DNA from: an uncultured Akkermansia sp.
GTDB lineage: Bacteria; Verrucomicrobiota; Verrucomicrobiia; Verrucomicrobiales; Akkermansiaceae
Length of the DNA stretch: 35,855 nucleotides
Assembly: GCA_947624205.1 (NCBI GenBank)
Contig: CANQJI010000020.1
Span: forward strand, 1-35,855
Reading direction: 5' to 3'
Positions 17,180 through 25,250 of the stretch are shown here, piece after piece (position 1 is the first letter of the stretch; each line of letters starts with the position of its first letter). Below the pieces are notes generated by a model. It did not search any database. It saw only the letters and a program-made list of their open reading frames with translations, and was not told the origin of the DNA. The position numbers were made by a program, and so were the translations under genes.

Positions 17180-17250
17180 GGGAAAAACATTGAACGTGCT
17201 TCTATTACAAAATCTGATACTAATTACTAAACTCGTACATAAATACGAAA

Positions 17251-17505
17251 ATGACTAAGAAAGATAATAATTTAAAACAAGCACCATGTAGCAATTGCAG
17301 CAAAGCAATATGTGAAAAGGAGAACCAACCTGCTCAGAAGAGTATCGAACGTTTGCTCCTTGTGGGGAATAGTCCGAATCTGGTGGAGCGACAGAATGGT
17401 AGAGTAGCATGGGATAGGCTGATGCATACTCTGGAGGAAAGCTGTCTCGATTATGTCCCCATGGATAATGTTGCAAAAAGTTTTCCACTAAATTTATATT
17501 TATGA
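17251..17505 (+). pseudogene. Truncated second SIR2-like gene
   Basis: The 84-codon frame has a different, Cys-containing N-terminus (CSNCSK). It then gives IERLLLVGNSPNLV, identical to the intact SIR2-like protein, with high DNA identity over roughly 70 bp. The protein stops soon after, before the Asn and His motifs, so it cannot be a working SIR2-like enzyme. Its stop overlaps the ATG of the DUF6602-like gene (ATGA), so translation of this stub could still feed that gene. Confidence 0.75.
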
Positions 17506-18491
17506 CGAAACCAAACAAAAAACAAGTTGGCGCAGAGGGAAAGCTCTGCAATCTGGAGGAAATTAGTATCCTCAATGGGGAAACTCTTCGGAGATACTGG
17601 GGAGATGAGGTGCGTGCACTGAAGGATAAAATCAAGGCGTTTGAATACCTGATACCGAAGTCAAAGTCATCGAAGGATGGTCAGAAAAAAAAGAAGAGCG
17701 GATCGGATCACAATCTGAAAGACGGGGAGTATGTAGAATCGTTGCTGCGGGAGACACTCCAAAAATATCTTCCGAAACGGCTGGAGGCGCTTTCCGGCTT
17801 TATTGTAAGACCGGCAGTTAAGACAGGAAAGGCAGGTCGTGCTCGTAAAGGAAAAGAGGATGAGCATTCCACGCAACTTGATATCATCGTTTACGACAGT
17901 TTGAACTTTCCGATTCTTCACCAAGCGGAAGGTACTTCCATTGTTGTTCCCGAGGGTGTGGTCGGTATCATTTCAGTAAAAAAGAGTCTGGAATATGGCT
18001 ATATTCAAGACGAAATTGAGAAGTTAAGGACTGCTGCAACATTGTGCCGAAGCTCACAGGGAAAAGTACGGGGACCTTTTCTCGCTTTAATAGGTACGCT
18101 GCCTTCCAAAAGTTGGCCCTGCTCGTTGGAATCACGTCGAAAGGCGATACAATCAGCATATCAAAAAAAAGAAGTCAAGAAAGATCTCTATTTTGATGAT
18201 GTGGTGGGATATGTAGGTGTTCTGGATAAGTGGGGAATATTTAAGACAAGACCTGAAGGAACAAATCCCCATGAAGCAAAATACATAGCCTTAGAATTCG
18301 AAGCAGATGAGGCTCACCTCGGACTGCAATTTTTACTTAGTGGTATCTTCAGTGTCCTCTATGATGAGTCCAGAAACACGATCAATAGACCGGGGTTCAC
18401 TGCATTTTCTTCCAAAGTCTCATTGGATAATTTCAAAATCGAAGTTAAAGGGATCAGGCAGAAACGGCATCAGACATCCACGGAAAAATAG
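17502..18491 (+). CDS. DUF6602-like protein with nuclease-like core
   Basis: A 329-residue cytoplasmic protein. The central region follows the DUF6602 pattern: a helical lead-in (LLRETLQKYLP), a strand pair with STQLDIIVYD, a VVPEGVVG strand and ISVKKSL. This resembles a PD-(D/E)XK fold with Asp in LDIIVYD and Lys in VKKS, but the usual acidic residue before VK is Ser, so activity is uncertain. Family members are often found in defence islands. A Lys-rich low-complexity stretch (about 50-70) may be a linker. It is preceded by, and overlaps, the SIR2 stub. Confidence 0.6.
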   Translation: MTKPNKKQVGAEGKLCNLEEISILNGETLRRYWGDEVRALKDKIKAFEYLIPKSKSSKDGQKKKKSGSDHNLKDGEYVESLLRETLQKYLPKRLEALSGFIVRPAVKTGKAGRARKGKEDEHSTQLDIIVYDSLNFPILHQAEGTSIVVPEGVVGIISVKKSLEYGYIQDEIEKLRTAATLCRSSQGKVRGPFLALIGTLPSKSWPCSLESRRKAIQSAYQKKEVKKDLYFDDVVGYVGVLDKWGIFKTRPEGTNPHEAKYIALEFEADEAHLGLQFLLSGIFSVLYDESRNTINRPGFTAFSSKVSLDNFKIEVKGIRQKRHQTSTEK

Positions 18492-18497
18492 TTTCAT

Positions 18498-18825
18498 ATG
18501 GAAACATACAAGCCTCATTCAAATACAAATCACACAATAAAAACATGTTTATTATTCGCGTTACTGTGCGTTCTTCCGTTGCATGCTGCGTTGCTGGGGG
18601 ATGCGATTGATGCCTCGAAAGGAGCCGCAGTGCAGGAGCAAACGCTGGGGACAACGGGAGGTAAGCCACGTGCAGTGCACGGTGCTGGAAGCGTCCCTTT
18701 GTTTCGTATTTAGTCTTGCTGGATGCCATGGGGATGTTAACCTCAATTTCGATCGAGCAACTGTAGTGGAGAATGAATTTATGAGGAAGGGTATCGCAGA
18801 CAACTCATTAGATGCTGAGCATTAA
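18498..18825 (+). pseudogene. Probable frameshifted small exported protein
   Basis: The first frame (18498-18713) starts with a good signal peptide (TCLLFALLCVLPLHAALLG) and then loses protein-like character near 18660. Another frame (within 18583-18825) becomes protein-like from about there (VNLNFDRATVVENEFMRKG) and runs to a stop at 18825. A single frameshift around 18655-18700 would join them into one exported protein of about 105 residues. I do not recognise the family. Alternatively only the 71-residue first frame is real. Confidence 0.35.
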
Positions 18826-18859
18826 CTGAAAAATCGATGAGCCAAACCAACGAAATCTT

Positions 18860-18886
18860 TATCTCCCGGTGAGGTGCCGGGGGATA
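18860..18886 (+). terminator. Hairpin between the broken gene and the lipoprotein gene
   Basis: TATCTCCCGG (18860-18869) pairs with CCGGGGGATA (18877-18886) over 10 bp with one G-T pair and a 7-base loop. No T-run follows. It lies 40 bp before the ATG at 18926, so it might instead be a leader structure of that gene. Confidence 0.4.
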
Positions 18887-18925
18887 ATTCAAACACAAAA
18901 TAAAACCCAATAAAATACATACACC

Positions 18926-19345
18926 ATGAAAAATACAATCCTGATTTCAGCTCTCTCGGCAACACTGGCGCTGAGCAGCTGCACTTTCGTCTCGCAAATA
19001 GCGAATCCACTGCCTCCTAAGGGCTATATCGCCACGACAGGCGAACTCAGCGTTGATCGCAATGACTGCCGCGTCATTTGCGCGCAGGCGATGGGCGAAT
19101 CCAAAGGATTCAGTCTGTTTGGCGTGATACCGATCAAGCAACCCTCTGAGACCGTGGCGGTGAAGAATATGTATGATGCTGCGCAGAGACGCGGCGCTAA
19201 AATCGAAGGAGAAAGCGCCTATTTCGCTAACCGTGCCGTTGAACGCAGCGCCAACTACTACGTGCTTTGGAGCCGTCCGACCATCAAGGCAAGCGGCGAT
19301 TTGGTGCAGTACCTCCCGGGGGCAAAACCCAAGCAAGGCAACTAA
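18926..19345 (+). CDS. Small lipoprotein, DUF6567-like
   Basis: A 139-residue putative lipoprotein with lipobox LSSC (Cys19). The mature part has a strand (RNDCRVICAQAMG), a SLFGVIPI segment and a helix starting NMYDAAQRRG, followed by the N-R-x-V-E and YYVLW strands. This order resembles DUF6567 lipoproteins found in Bacteroidota and Verrucomicrobiota; function unknown. Composition is as in the core genome, not the AT-rich defence genes. A hairpin terminator follows. Confidence 0.65.
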   Translation: MKNTILISALSATLALSSCTFVSQIANPLPPKGYIATTGELSVDRNDCRVICAQAMGESKGFSLFGVIPIKQPSETVAVKNMYDAAQRRGAKIEGESAYFANRAVERSANYYVLWSRPTIKASGDLVQYLPGAKPKQGN

Positions 19346-19368
19346 AGCGGAAACTTATAACCAGCGAG

Positions 19369-19398
19369 GCGGCGGGGATGGGGGATCATCTCCGCCGC
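19369..19398 (+). terminator. Terminator-like hairpin after the DUF6567-like gene
   Basis: GCGGCGGGGA (19369-19378) pairs with TCTCCGCCGC (19389-19398), followed by a pyrimidine-rich stretch (TTCTTGGTCTCTCTG). It is 23 bp after the stop codon at 19345. Confidence 0.6.
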
Positions 19399-19515
19399 TT
19401 CTTGGTCTCTCTGTCTCATTATTTCATCCTTCCTCTTGCACATCGGGCGTGAAGGTTTCTTATATCGTCGGGGACGCTGCAGAATCCCGGTACATCTCAG
19501 GGCCTTGGTAACCCG

Positions 19516-19740
19516 GGGCAAACGCATTAGGAAATGCGTTTGCCCTTGTACGATTTTCGATGTGCGATTTGAGAAATTCCCGCGCTTGCGCGCGAATTTG
19601 GCGAACGAGAGGGGGCTTGAGTCCATCGCCTGATTTATGAGGCGCATAAACGATCATATCAGTTCATAAGATCATTTTCTCTGTTGATTTCCTTCTCTCA
19701 AATGCGGTTGCCCTGTGGGTTGTCTTAGGGCAAACGCATT
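19516..19740 (+). repeat. Intergenic repeat element, copy A (forward)
   Basis: It starts with a palindrome, GGGCAAACGCATT...AATGCGTTTGCCC (19516-19545), followed by a TACGATTT/TGCGATTT-type stretch. Its 3' half (CGCATAAACGATCAT, then CATTTTCTCTG, then TCTCTCAAATG) matches copy D at 27.9-28.1 kb. The middle section found in C and D is missing or replaced here. No coding potential. Confidence 0.7.
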
Positions 19741-19964
19741 TGACGAGAAGTTAACCAACAAGGGGATGCCCTTATTGACTGAAATTACCGCCTATACGCA
19801 TCAAAAATCATGACAACAAGAGGTCATCATGATGATACCTCTAAAGGGATCTCAGTATACATTAATGATCCGAAAAAATCTGCGCAACGCGCACATTATT
19901 AATAAATCGTACATCCAACATCGTACGTCGTACATAGGCAACCGCATTTTCTAATGCGGTTGCC
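19728..19964 (-). repeat. Intergenic repeat element, copy C (reverse)
   Basis: Read on the minus strand from 19964, it begins with the palindrome GGCAACCGCATTAGAAAATGC. It then closely follows copy D for about 140 bp, including TTTATTAATA, GCGCGTTGCGCA, TTTTTTCGGATCATTAATG and TGTCATGATTTTTGATGCG. Sequence AATGCGGTTGCCCTGTGGG continues as an identical 25-mer at 19701-19725 and 19953-19977, flanking most of this copy. That may reflect insertion or recombination. It lies just upstream of umuC. Confidence 0.75.
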
Positions 19965-20012
19965 CTGTGGGTTGTCTCCGCAATCTTGACGAGGAGGGTT
20001 GGTTAGTTTAGC

Positions 20013-21521
20013 ATGGAAGACGTGAGTTGTCGTCAGCAAAGTTCGCAGAGTATCTATGCGGCGATTGATTTAAAGTCTTTCTACGCCTCGGTGGAGTGTG
20101 TGGAACGGGGGCTTGATGCGTTGACAACTCATTTGGTAGTGGCGGATTTGTCGCGCACTGAAAAAACGATTTGCCTGGCGGTTTCGCCGGCTCTGAAGAA
20201 CTATGGCATTCCCGGGAGAGCGCGACTTTTTGAAGTCGTACAGAGGGTGAAGGAGGTGAATCGCGAGCGGGAGGCTCGCATTCGCGGATCTTTCAAGGGC
20301 AAGAGCACGGACGCTGTCGAGTTGAGACGATATCCGGATTATGCGCTCGACTACATTGTGGCTCCGCCTCGGATGCGCCTCTACATCGATTACAGCGCGC
20401 GGGTGCAGGCGGTGTATCTTGATTTTATCGCCCCGGAGGATATTCATGTCTATTCCGTGGATGAAGTTTTTATGGATCTCACCCAGTACCTTCGACTGTA
20501 CAAGACCAGTGCGAGGGAGCTGGTCTCTCGTATGGTGCAGCAGGTAAAGATTCGCACGGGAATCACTGCCACGGCAGGCATTGGTACAAATCTTTTCCTG
20601 GCGAAGGTGGCAATGGATATCGAGGCAAAGCATGAAGAACCGGATGCTGCCGGGGTACGCGTCGCCCAGCTGGATGAAATGGGATTCCGGCGTCGTCTTT
20701 GGTGTCATACGCCGATTACTGATTTTTGGCGTGTCGGCAGGGGTACGGCGCAGAAACTGCGAGCGCACGGCATGGAGACAATGGGGGATGTGGCTCGGCG
20801 ATCTGTTCGTGATGCGGAGAGTCTTTACCGTCTTTTCGGGGTGAATGCCGAACTGCTTATTGACCACGCCTGGGGGGTGGAACCTTGCTCCATTGCGGAT
20901 ATTCGCGCGTATCGTCCTGACACTCACAGTCTGAGCAACGGGCAAGTGCTAAGCACCCCCTACGCGGTAGATAAAGCGCGACTCGTGGTGCGAGAGATGG
21001 CGGATTCCCTGGCATTGGAACTTGTGGAGAAAGAGCTCGTCACTCCGCGTATTTCCCTCTCTGTGGGCTACGATGTGGAAAACGTGAAAACAAGGGGAGC
21101 TTCCTCCTCTTATCGGGGGCCCATCCACGTGGATCGATACGGACGCGCCGTGCCGAAAGCGGCGCATGGTACGCAGAGGCTCGCTCGTTCCACAAATTCT
21201 GCAGCCATTCTTCGCAAAACCTTCTGCGGGATTTTTGACCAGATTGTCAACCCGTCCCTGACCGTGCGTCGTCTCACCGTCGTGGCGGAGGAAGTGTACG
21301 GGAAGAATGAGAAGGAACTGTTTCAACTTGAGCTCTTTGATACATCTGAGGGGGCTATGCAGGCATCCGATGACGACCTCGCACGGGAAGAGAAATTGCA
21401 ACATACTGTGCTGGAGATCAAAAAGCGCTTTGGCAAGAATGCTATTCTGCGCGGATTCAACATGGAAGAGGGAGCGACAGCACGCTCCCGCAACAATCAG
21501 ATTGGGGGGCACAAGGCATGA
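20013..21521 (+). CDS. Y-family DNA polymerase (UmuC/DinB-type)
   Basis: A 502-residue translesion polymerase that copies damaged DNA with low fidelity. Catalytic carboxylates are visible: D19 in AIDLKSFYASVE and D150-E151 in YSVDEVF. The thumb/helix-hairpin-helix part follows (DFWRVGRGTAQKLRAHGM), then the little-finger domain. QLELF near residue 437 fits the beta-clamp-binding consensus QL(S/D)LF. It is longer than DinB and resembles the UmuC-like polymerases of Firmicutes, which also pair with a YolD-like gene. Its stop overlaps that small gene. No UmuD gene is adjacent and no LexA box could be recognised upstream. Confidence 0.93.
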   Translation: MEDVSCRQQSSQSIYAAIDLKSFYASVECVERGLDALTTHLVVADLSRTEKTICLAVSPALKNYGIPGRARLFEVVQRVKEVNREREARIRGSFKGKSTDAVELRRYPDYALDYIVAPPRMRLYIDYSARVQAVYLDFIAPEDIHVYSVDEVFMDLTQYLRLYKTSARELVSRMVQQVKIRTGITATAGIGTNLFLAKVAMDIEAKHEEPDAAGVRVAQLDEMGFRRRLWCHTPITDFWRVGRGTAQKLRAHGMETMGDVARRSVRDAESLYRLFGVNAELLIDHAWGVEPCSIADIRAYRPDTHSLSNGQVLSTPYAVDKARLVVREMADSLALELVEKELVTPRISLSVGYDVENVKTRGASSSYRGPIHVDRYGRAVPKAAHGTQRLARSTNSAAILRKTFCGIFDQIVNPSLTVRRLTVVAEEVYGKNEKELFQLELFDTSEGAMQASDDDLAREEKLQHTVLEIKKRFGKNAILRGFNMEEGATARSRNNQIGGHKA

Positions 21522-21730
21522 ACGACGGGGATGCAGAAAAAGTGTATGCGGATATTATCAATCTGCCGCCGTATCGTTCCGACAGACATGCGCCGATGCC
21601 CCTGCGTGAACGAGCTGCGCAATTTTCTTCGTTTGCTGCCTTGCATGGGCACAATCAGGCCATCGACGAAGCCACGCAGGAGTCTATTCGTCTCTCCGAT
21701 GCTCGAGATGCCGTGGTTGATGAATCCTGA
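21518..21730 (+). CDS. YolD-like small protein coupled to UmuC
   Basis: A 70-residue protein. The pattern YADIINLP, then LRERAAQFSSFAAL and GHNQAIDEAT, matches small proteins commonly encoded beside UmuC-like polymerases in gut Firmicutes (YolD-like). These are thought to take part in polymerase control, possibly in place of UmuD; this is inferred from association. The ATG overlaps the umuC stop by 4 bp (ATGA), so translation is coupled. The pair may have been acquired by transfer from Firmicutes. Confidence 0.75.
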   Translation: MNDGDAEKVYADIINLPPYRSDRHAPMPLRERAAQFSSFAALHGHNQAIDEATQESIRLSDARDAVVDES

Positions 21731-21801
21731 TGTGTGGAACTCGCCGGGTGTGTATGCCTGCAAAGCGCGAGGGGTGATGCTCGTGCCGGTGTGGCGTATG
21801 T

Positions 21802-23655
21802 TCAGAGATCATCCCAGGGCGTGGAGCGGCAGGAACCGTACAGGGGATGAGCATAAAACCGGTGAGAAAGAAGCCACGGGGAGATGCAACCGGTGAGGAA
21901 GCGCCTCCGTTGTCCATCGCGTTCAAACGCCGGTAACTCTGCAGCCGGCGGCGGGAGAGGAGCGTCTTCCGGGAAGGGCGGGAGCTTTGGCGCAGCGTCA
22001 CGGCAGGAAGAGCAGATACCGCATGCATGTGGGAGAGGCGTGCCGGTGAGGTAGGATTCCAGCGAGCTATTCAGGCAGGAAGGGGAGCATAGCATCTCCT
22101 CCAGCATTTCCAGACGGCGGAGATCCTGCTGCGTGCGCTGCACGTAGAACTCTTGAAGCTCTTCTGCCGCGTCGCGGGCGCAGAGGGGGGTATCTCCCGG
22201 GCAGATAACCAGGGCTCGTCTCTGGAGCTGAAGCTCCCATTCTCCGGAGGCAGAGCATTCCTCCAGCTGTTCCAGAGCTTCTGCGCAGGAGCACGCCCAC
22301 GCCGCGGCCGCCTCTTCCACTTCTCCCTTGCGATGCTCATGCAGCCATTGCAGACGCTCTTTTTCCTCCGGTTCTCGCCCGGACAGGATTGAGGCCAATG
22401 GAAAGAGAGGACGCAGTTTGTAAAATTTAAAGCACTCCGAAAGGACTCGAGTCGCTCTTTTTTCGACAAGAAAATCCAGGATACGCCGCGGCACATCTTC
22501 CGCAATGTCGCATTGTGAGCTCAATTCCCGTAACGAAACAATTTTCTCTGACGCCGGCAGCAGACAGCGCACACATCGCAGCACTCCTTCAGCATCCGGC
22601 TCGGACGCCCGAATACGATTACGCGCTTCCACGCGATCGCTCCCGACGAGCAGCACAAGAGATTCCGCCGGCAGACCATCCCGACCTGCGCGACCGGATT
22701 CCTGCAGATACGCTTCCGGGGAGGAGGGCATATTTACATGCACCACAGAGCGTACATCCGCCTTGTCTACTCCCATGCCGAAAGCGATTGTCGCCACCAG
22801 AATTTCCGTTTGGTTTCGCAGAAAATTCTGCTGGATGAGTTCACGATTTGCCGGTGGCATTCCGGCGTGGTAGCACTCCGCTCGCAAGCCCGCCTGCGTG
22901 AGCTGTTCCGTCAGCTGCTCCGCGCCCTTCCGGGTGCGGGTATATACGATGGCCGGGCGGTGTTTCGGTGCACTCAGGTACATCCCCGCGCTTGCAGCAG
23001 CATCCTGCGACACTCTTACGAGGCGGTGAATATTGCTACGGTACGGAGAAACGGAAACCACATAATCCTCTGCGATGTTGAAAACCCTGCAAAGATCCTG
23101 CTGTACGCGCGGGGTGGCCGTGGCAGTGAATGCCATAGTGCAGAAGAAATCCTTCTTTGCTGCCCAGGAAGGGAGACGGAGGTAGTCCGGGCGAAAGCTG
23201 TGGCCCCACTGGGAGAGGCAATGCGCTTCATCCACGATAAAACAGGAGAGGGGAACTTCTGCGAGTGCTTGACCTAACGCCTGATTTTCTAAGGATTCAG
23301 GAGCAACGTAGAGCAGTCGCACCTCGCCGGCTTCTAGTTCCTTCAGCGTCCGCATGCGTTCTGCTTCGTCGAGGGTTGAGTCAAAACGACGAGCAGGTAT
23401 TCCCACTTCCAACAGAGTATCCACTTGCTCGCGCATGAGCGCCAGAAGGGGAGATACTACCAAACTTGTCCCCCCAATCAAATAAGCAGCTGCTTGATAA
23501 CACAAACTCTTTCCATATCCCGTCGGAAGCAAAGCTAGCGTACTCCTGCCGGCCAGAGCATGCGCGATGACCTTCGCCTGTCCGGGGCGCAGTTTCTTCT
23601 TCCTAAACAGACGAAGTATGAGCGCCTCTTTCTTCTGATCCCACTCCTGCTTCAT
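21802..23655 (-). CDS. recQ: ATP-dependent DNA helicase RecQ
   Basis: A 617-residue 3'-5' superfamily 2 helicase. The Walker A motif is PTGYGKS (44-50), the DEAH box is VDEAHCLSQWGHSFRPDY (141-158), and motif VI includes QESGRAGRDG. A cysteine cluster near 545-575 (ending CGICSSC) is in the zinc-binding position, but as a variant: it is close to the C-terminus, after the winged-helix-like region. No HRDC domain follows. The tail is Pro-rich and ends PWDDL. The ORF converges on yolD with a 71-bp gap. It acts in recombination repair and stalled-fork processing. Confidence 0.93.
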   Translation of the reverse strand: MKQEWDQKKEALILRLFRKKKLRPGQAKVIAHALAGRSTLALLPTGYGKSLCYQAAAYLIGGTSLVVSPLLALMREQVDTLLEVGIPARRFDSTLDEAERMRTLKELEAGEVRLLYVAPESLENQALGQALAEVPLSCFIVDEAHCLSQWGHSFRPDYLRLPSWAAKKDFFCTMAFTATATPRVQQDLCRVFNIAEDYVVSVSPYRSNIHRLVRVSQDAAASAGMYLSAPKHRPAIVYTRTRKGAEQLTEQLTQAGLRAECYHAGMPPANRELIQQNFLRNQTEILVATIAFGMGVDKADVRSVVHVNMPSSPEAYLQESGRAGRDGLPAESLVLLVGSDRVEARNRIRASEPDAEGVLRCVRCLLPASEKIVSLRELSSQCDIAEDVPRRILDFLVEKRATRVLSECFKFYKLRPLFPLASILSGREPEEKERLQWLHEHRKGEVEEAAAAWACSCAEALEQLEECSASGEWELQLQRRALVICPGDTPLCARDAAEELQEFYVQRTQQDLRRLEMLEEMLCSPSCLNSSLESYLTGTPLPHACGICSSCRDAAPKLPPFPEDAPLPPPAAELPAFERDGQRRRFLTGCISPWLLSHRFYAHPLYGSCRSTPWDDL

Positions 23656-23716
23656 GGTTGTTTTTCTCCCTCATTTGAAAGGCACACCTCTCGAACCTTT
23701 TCGGAAACAGTAGCAA

Positions 23717-23748
23717 AAAAAGACAGTCGGATGACCGACTGTCTTTTC
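23717..23748 (-). terminator. Intrinsic terminator of tRNA-Glu (works on both strands)
   Basis: The stem AAAGACAGTCGG (23719-23730) pairs perfectly with CCGACTGTCTTT (23735-23746) around a 4-base loop. On the minus strand it is followed by a run of T, six bases past the tRNA 3' end. Confidence 0.88.
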
Positions 23749-23753
23749 ATTTC

Positions 23754-23825
23754 CATCCCCACGCGGATTCGAACCGCGGTTCTATGACTGAGAATCATAT
23801 GTCCTAACCCCTAGACGATGGGGAC
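23754..23825 (-). tRNA. tRNA-Glu (anticodon CTC)
   Basis: The minus strand folds as a cloverleaf: GTCCCCA acceptor strand pairs with TGGGGAT, the anticodon stem is TATGA/TCATA around loop TTCTCAG, and the T arm is CGCGG TTCGAAT CCGCG. The anticodon CTC reads GAG codons. The discriminator is G and the CCA end is not encoded. The gene has its own promoter and terminator. Confidence 0.95.
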
Positions 23826-23853
23826 AAATATTCTTTTGCCCTGAGGCGAGAAA

Positions 23854-23881
23854 AGTATATCAGGTGCTTTCGGTATGTCAA
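23854..23881 (-). promoter_or_regulatory. Sigma-70 promoter of tRNA-Glu
   Basis: On the minus strand, TTGACA (6 of 6; 23876-23881) and TATACT (5 of 6; 23854-23859) are 16 bp apart and about 28 bp upstream of the tRNA 5' end. This shows the host uses ordinary sigma-70 consensus elements. Confidence 0.85.
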
Positions 23882-23960
23882 GCCCTTTTTTCTCTTTATC
23901 CTCGAAAAATCCACTCAGAGTCCTCACTGTGACAGAACTGAGTTTCCTCCCGAAACACTC

Positions 23961-25220
23961 TCATTGAGGAGAGGACAGAGAAATGTGCCCCCAGGAGTTG
24001 TTGGCAGAGCCCTTTTGATTGAATTGGATGAAGAGATGAGGAGAGGATGGAACAGTGCTTACTTCGAGCTTGTATTCAGTGTTCTCGCTTTTGTTGGGAC
24101 CCACAAAACCTTCGTGACGATCTTCTGCAATGAGTTTCTTGCCATCGTAGAGAGAGATAGCAGCAACGTTGCAGTTGTGGTTTCCACGATCCCGCACAAG
24201 GGTGAAAGTGTAAGTGCCCGGTTTGGTAAATGGGGGAATATCATCCACTTCAACAGGTTTCTTTTCCGCGATGATTCCCGGGGTCCAGCCTTCTGCGAGA
24301 GTAAGCCCGGTACCCCACTCACGGATAACTGTTCCGGCACTTTTCCCCAAGTCGCTGTCAGGATCGAGCTTCTGCATCTGGCGAGCCAGCTTACGAATGC
24401 GTGCTGCTGACGTAGGCACATGGCGTCGCAGGATGCCGATCGAGATGGCGTAAAGAGCCTGTCGCTGCTCGTTTGTATAAACGGTGTCTTTCAGATATTT
24501 TTCCGCAGTTTTGAGCGCGGTTTCCCAACCGTGCGGCTTGCTGGTGTCTTTCTGAGACTCAATGGCGAAAATCTCCATAGAGAGATCGAAGGGAGGAACG
24601 AGCTTGCGGGCATAGCCGGTTTCCCCCCTGGGGTCAAGTTTATTGATTTGCTGGATGAGTTTACGAGGTGCATCCGGCGGGTTGATTCCCGGGATGAGAG
24701 CGGCTTCTCCGAGAAGTTTGGCTTTCTCGATTCCATTGGCAGATTGAGCCTTGGTCAGCAGTTCCTCCTGGTTGCGCATGGATTGCAATGCCTTGCTAAT
24801 TTCCGCCGCCACCTTCTCCGGGTCTGCCTTCATCATGTATGGCCCCGTGATGGTGGCGTAGTGTCTGCCACTCTTGGTGAGCATAAGAAGGGCAGGGTAG
24901 TTATTGGCATCGGGAACCCGGAGTTTACCATACCGCACTGCGTCTGCCTTTTTTCGTTCTTCCGTGAGTTCATCAGGAATTGGAACGCGCATGAAGACTG
25001 CATTCCCCGCAGCTTGTTGTACCACAGGACTAGCCATCAGGACATCGCACACCTCCTTGCTGTACGTATCCCAGTCTTCTGCGTAAGCAAAGAGTATGTA
25101 GCCGTCGTCTTGCAATATCGCCTGAGCAGCTTCGTAGGTTTCCGCAATCTGGGGGGCGGCAGTTAGCTCCGGAGCGCCTACAACAAGTGCAATGAGTCCT
25201 GGAAGAATCACGTTTTTCAT
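23961..25220 (-). CDS. Exported thioredoxin-fold-like protein
   Basis: A 419-residue protein (427 if started at 25244). The start MKNVILPGL at 25220 was chosen because it gives a clean signal peptide ending near LTAA. Residues about 25-140 look like a thioredoxin fold (YILFAYAEDWDTYSKEVCD, then NYPALLML with a cis-Pro position), but the CxxC motif is missing, so it is probably not redox-active. A helical middle part and a beta-sandwich C-terminal domain follow. It lies 30 bp downstream of the transglutaminase-like gene and is probably co-transcribed. The biological role is unknown. Confidence 0.7.
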   Translation of the reverse strand: MKNVILPGLIALVVGAPELTAAPQIAETYEAAQAILQDDGYILFAYAEDWDTYSKEVCDVLMASPVVQQAAGNAVFMRVPIPDELTEERKKADAVRYGKLRVPDANNYPALLMLTKSGRHYATITGPYMMKADPEKVAAEISKALQSMRNQEELLTKAQSANGIEKAKLLGEAALIPGINPPDAPRKLIQQINKLDPRGETGYARKLVPPFDLSMEIFAIESQKDTSKPHGWETALKTAEKYLKDTVYTNEQRQALYAISIGILRRHVPTSAARIRKLARQMQKLDPDSDLGKSAGTVIREWGTGLTLAEGWTPGIIAEKKPVEVDDIPPFTKPGTYTFTLVRDRGNHNCNVAAISLYDGKKLIAEDRHEGFVGPNKSENTEYKLEVSTVPSSPHLFIQFNQKGSANNSWGHISLSSPQ

Positions 25221-25250
25221 AAGTGTCGGGAAAGAATAGGTCATGAGTTA

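Noticed and set aside
19516-19977. Possible CRISPR array in the repeats before umuC
   Set aside because: The repeats are palindromic, few, in both orientations, and lack regular unique spacers; no cas genes are near.
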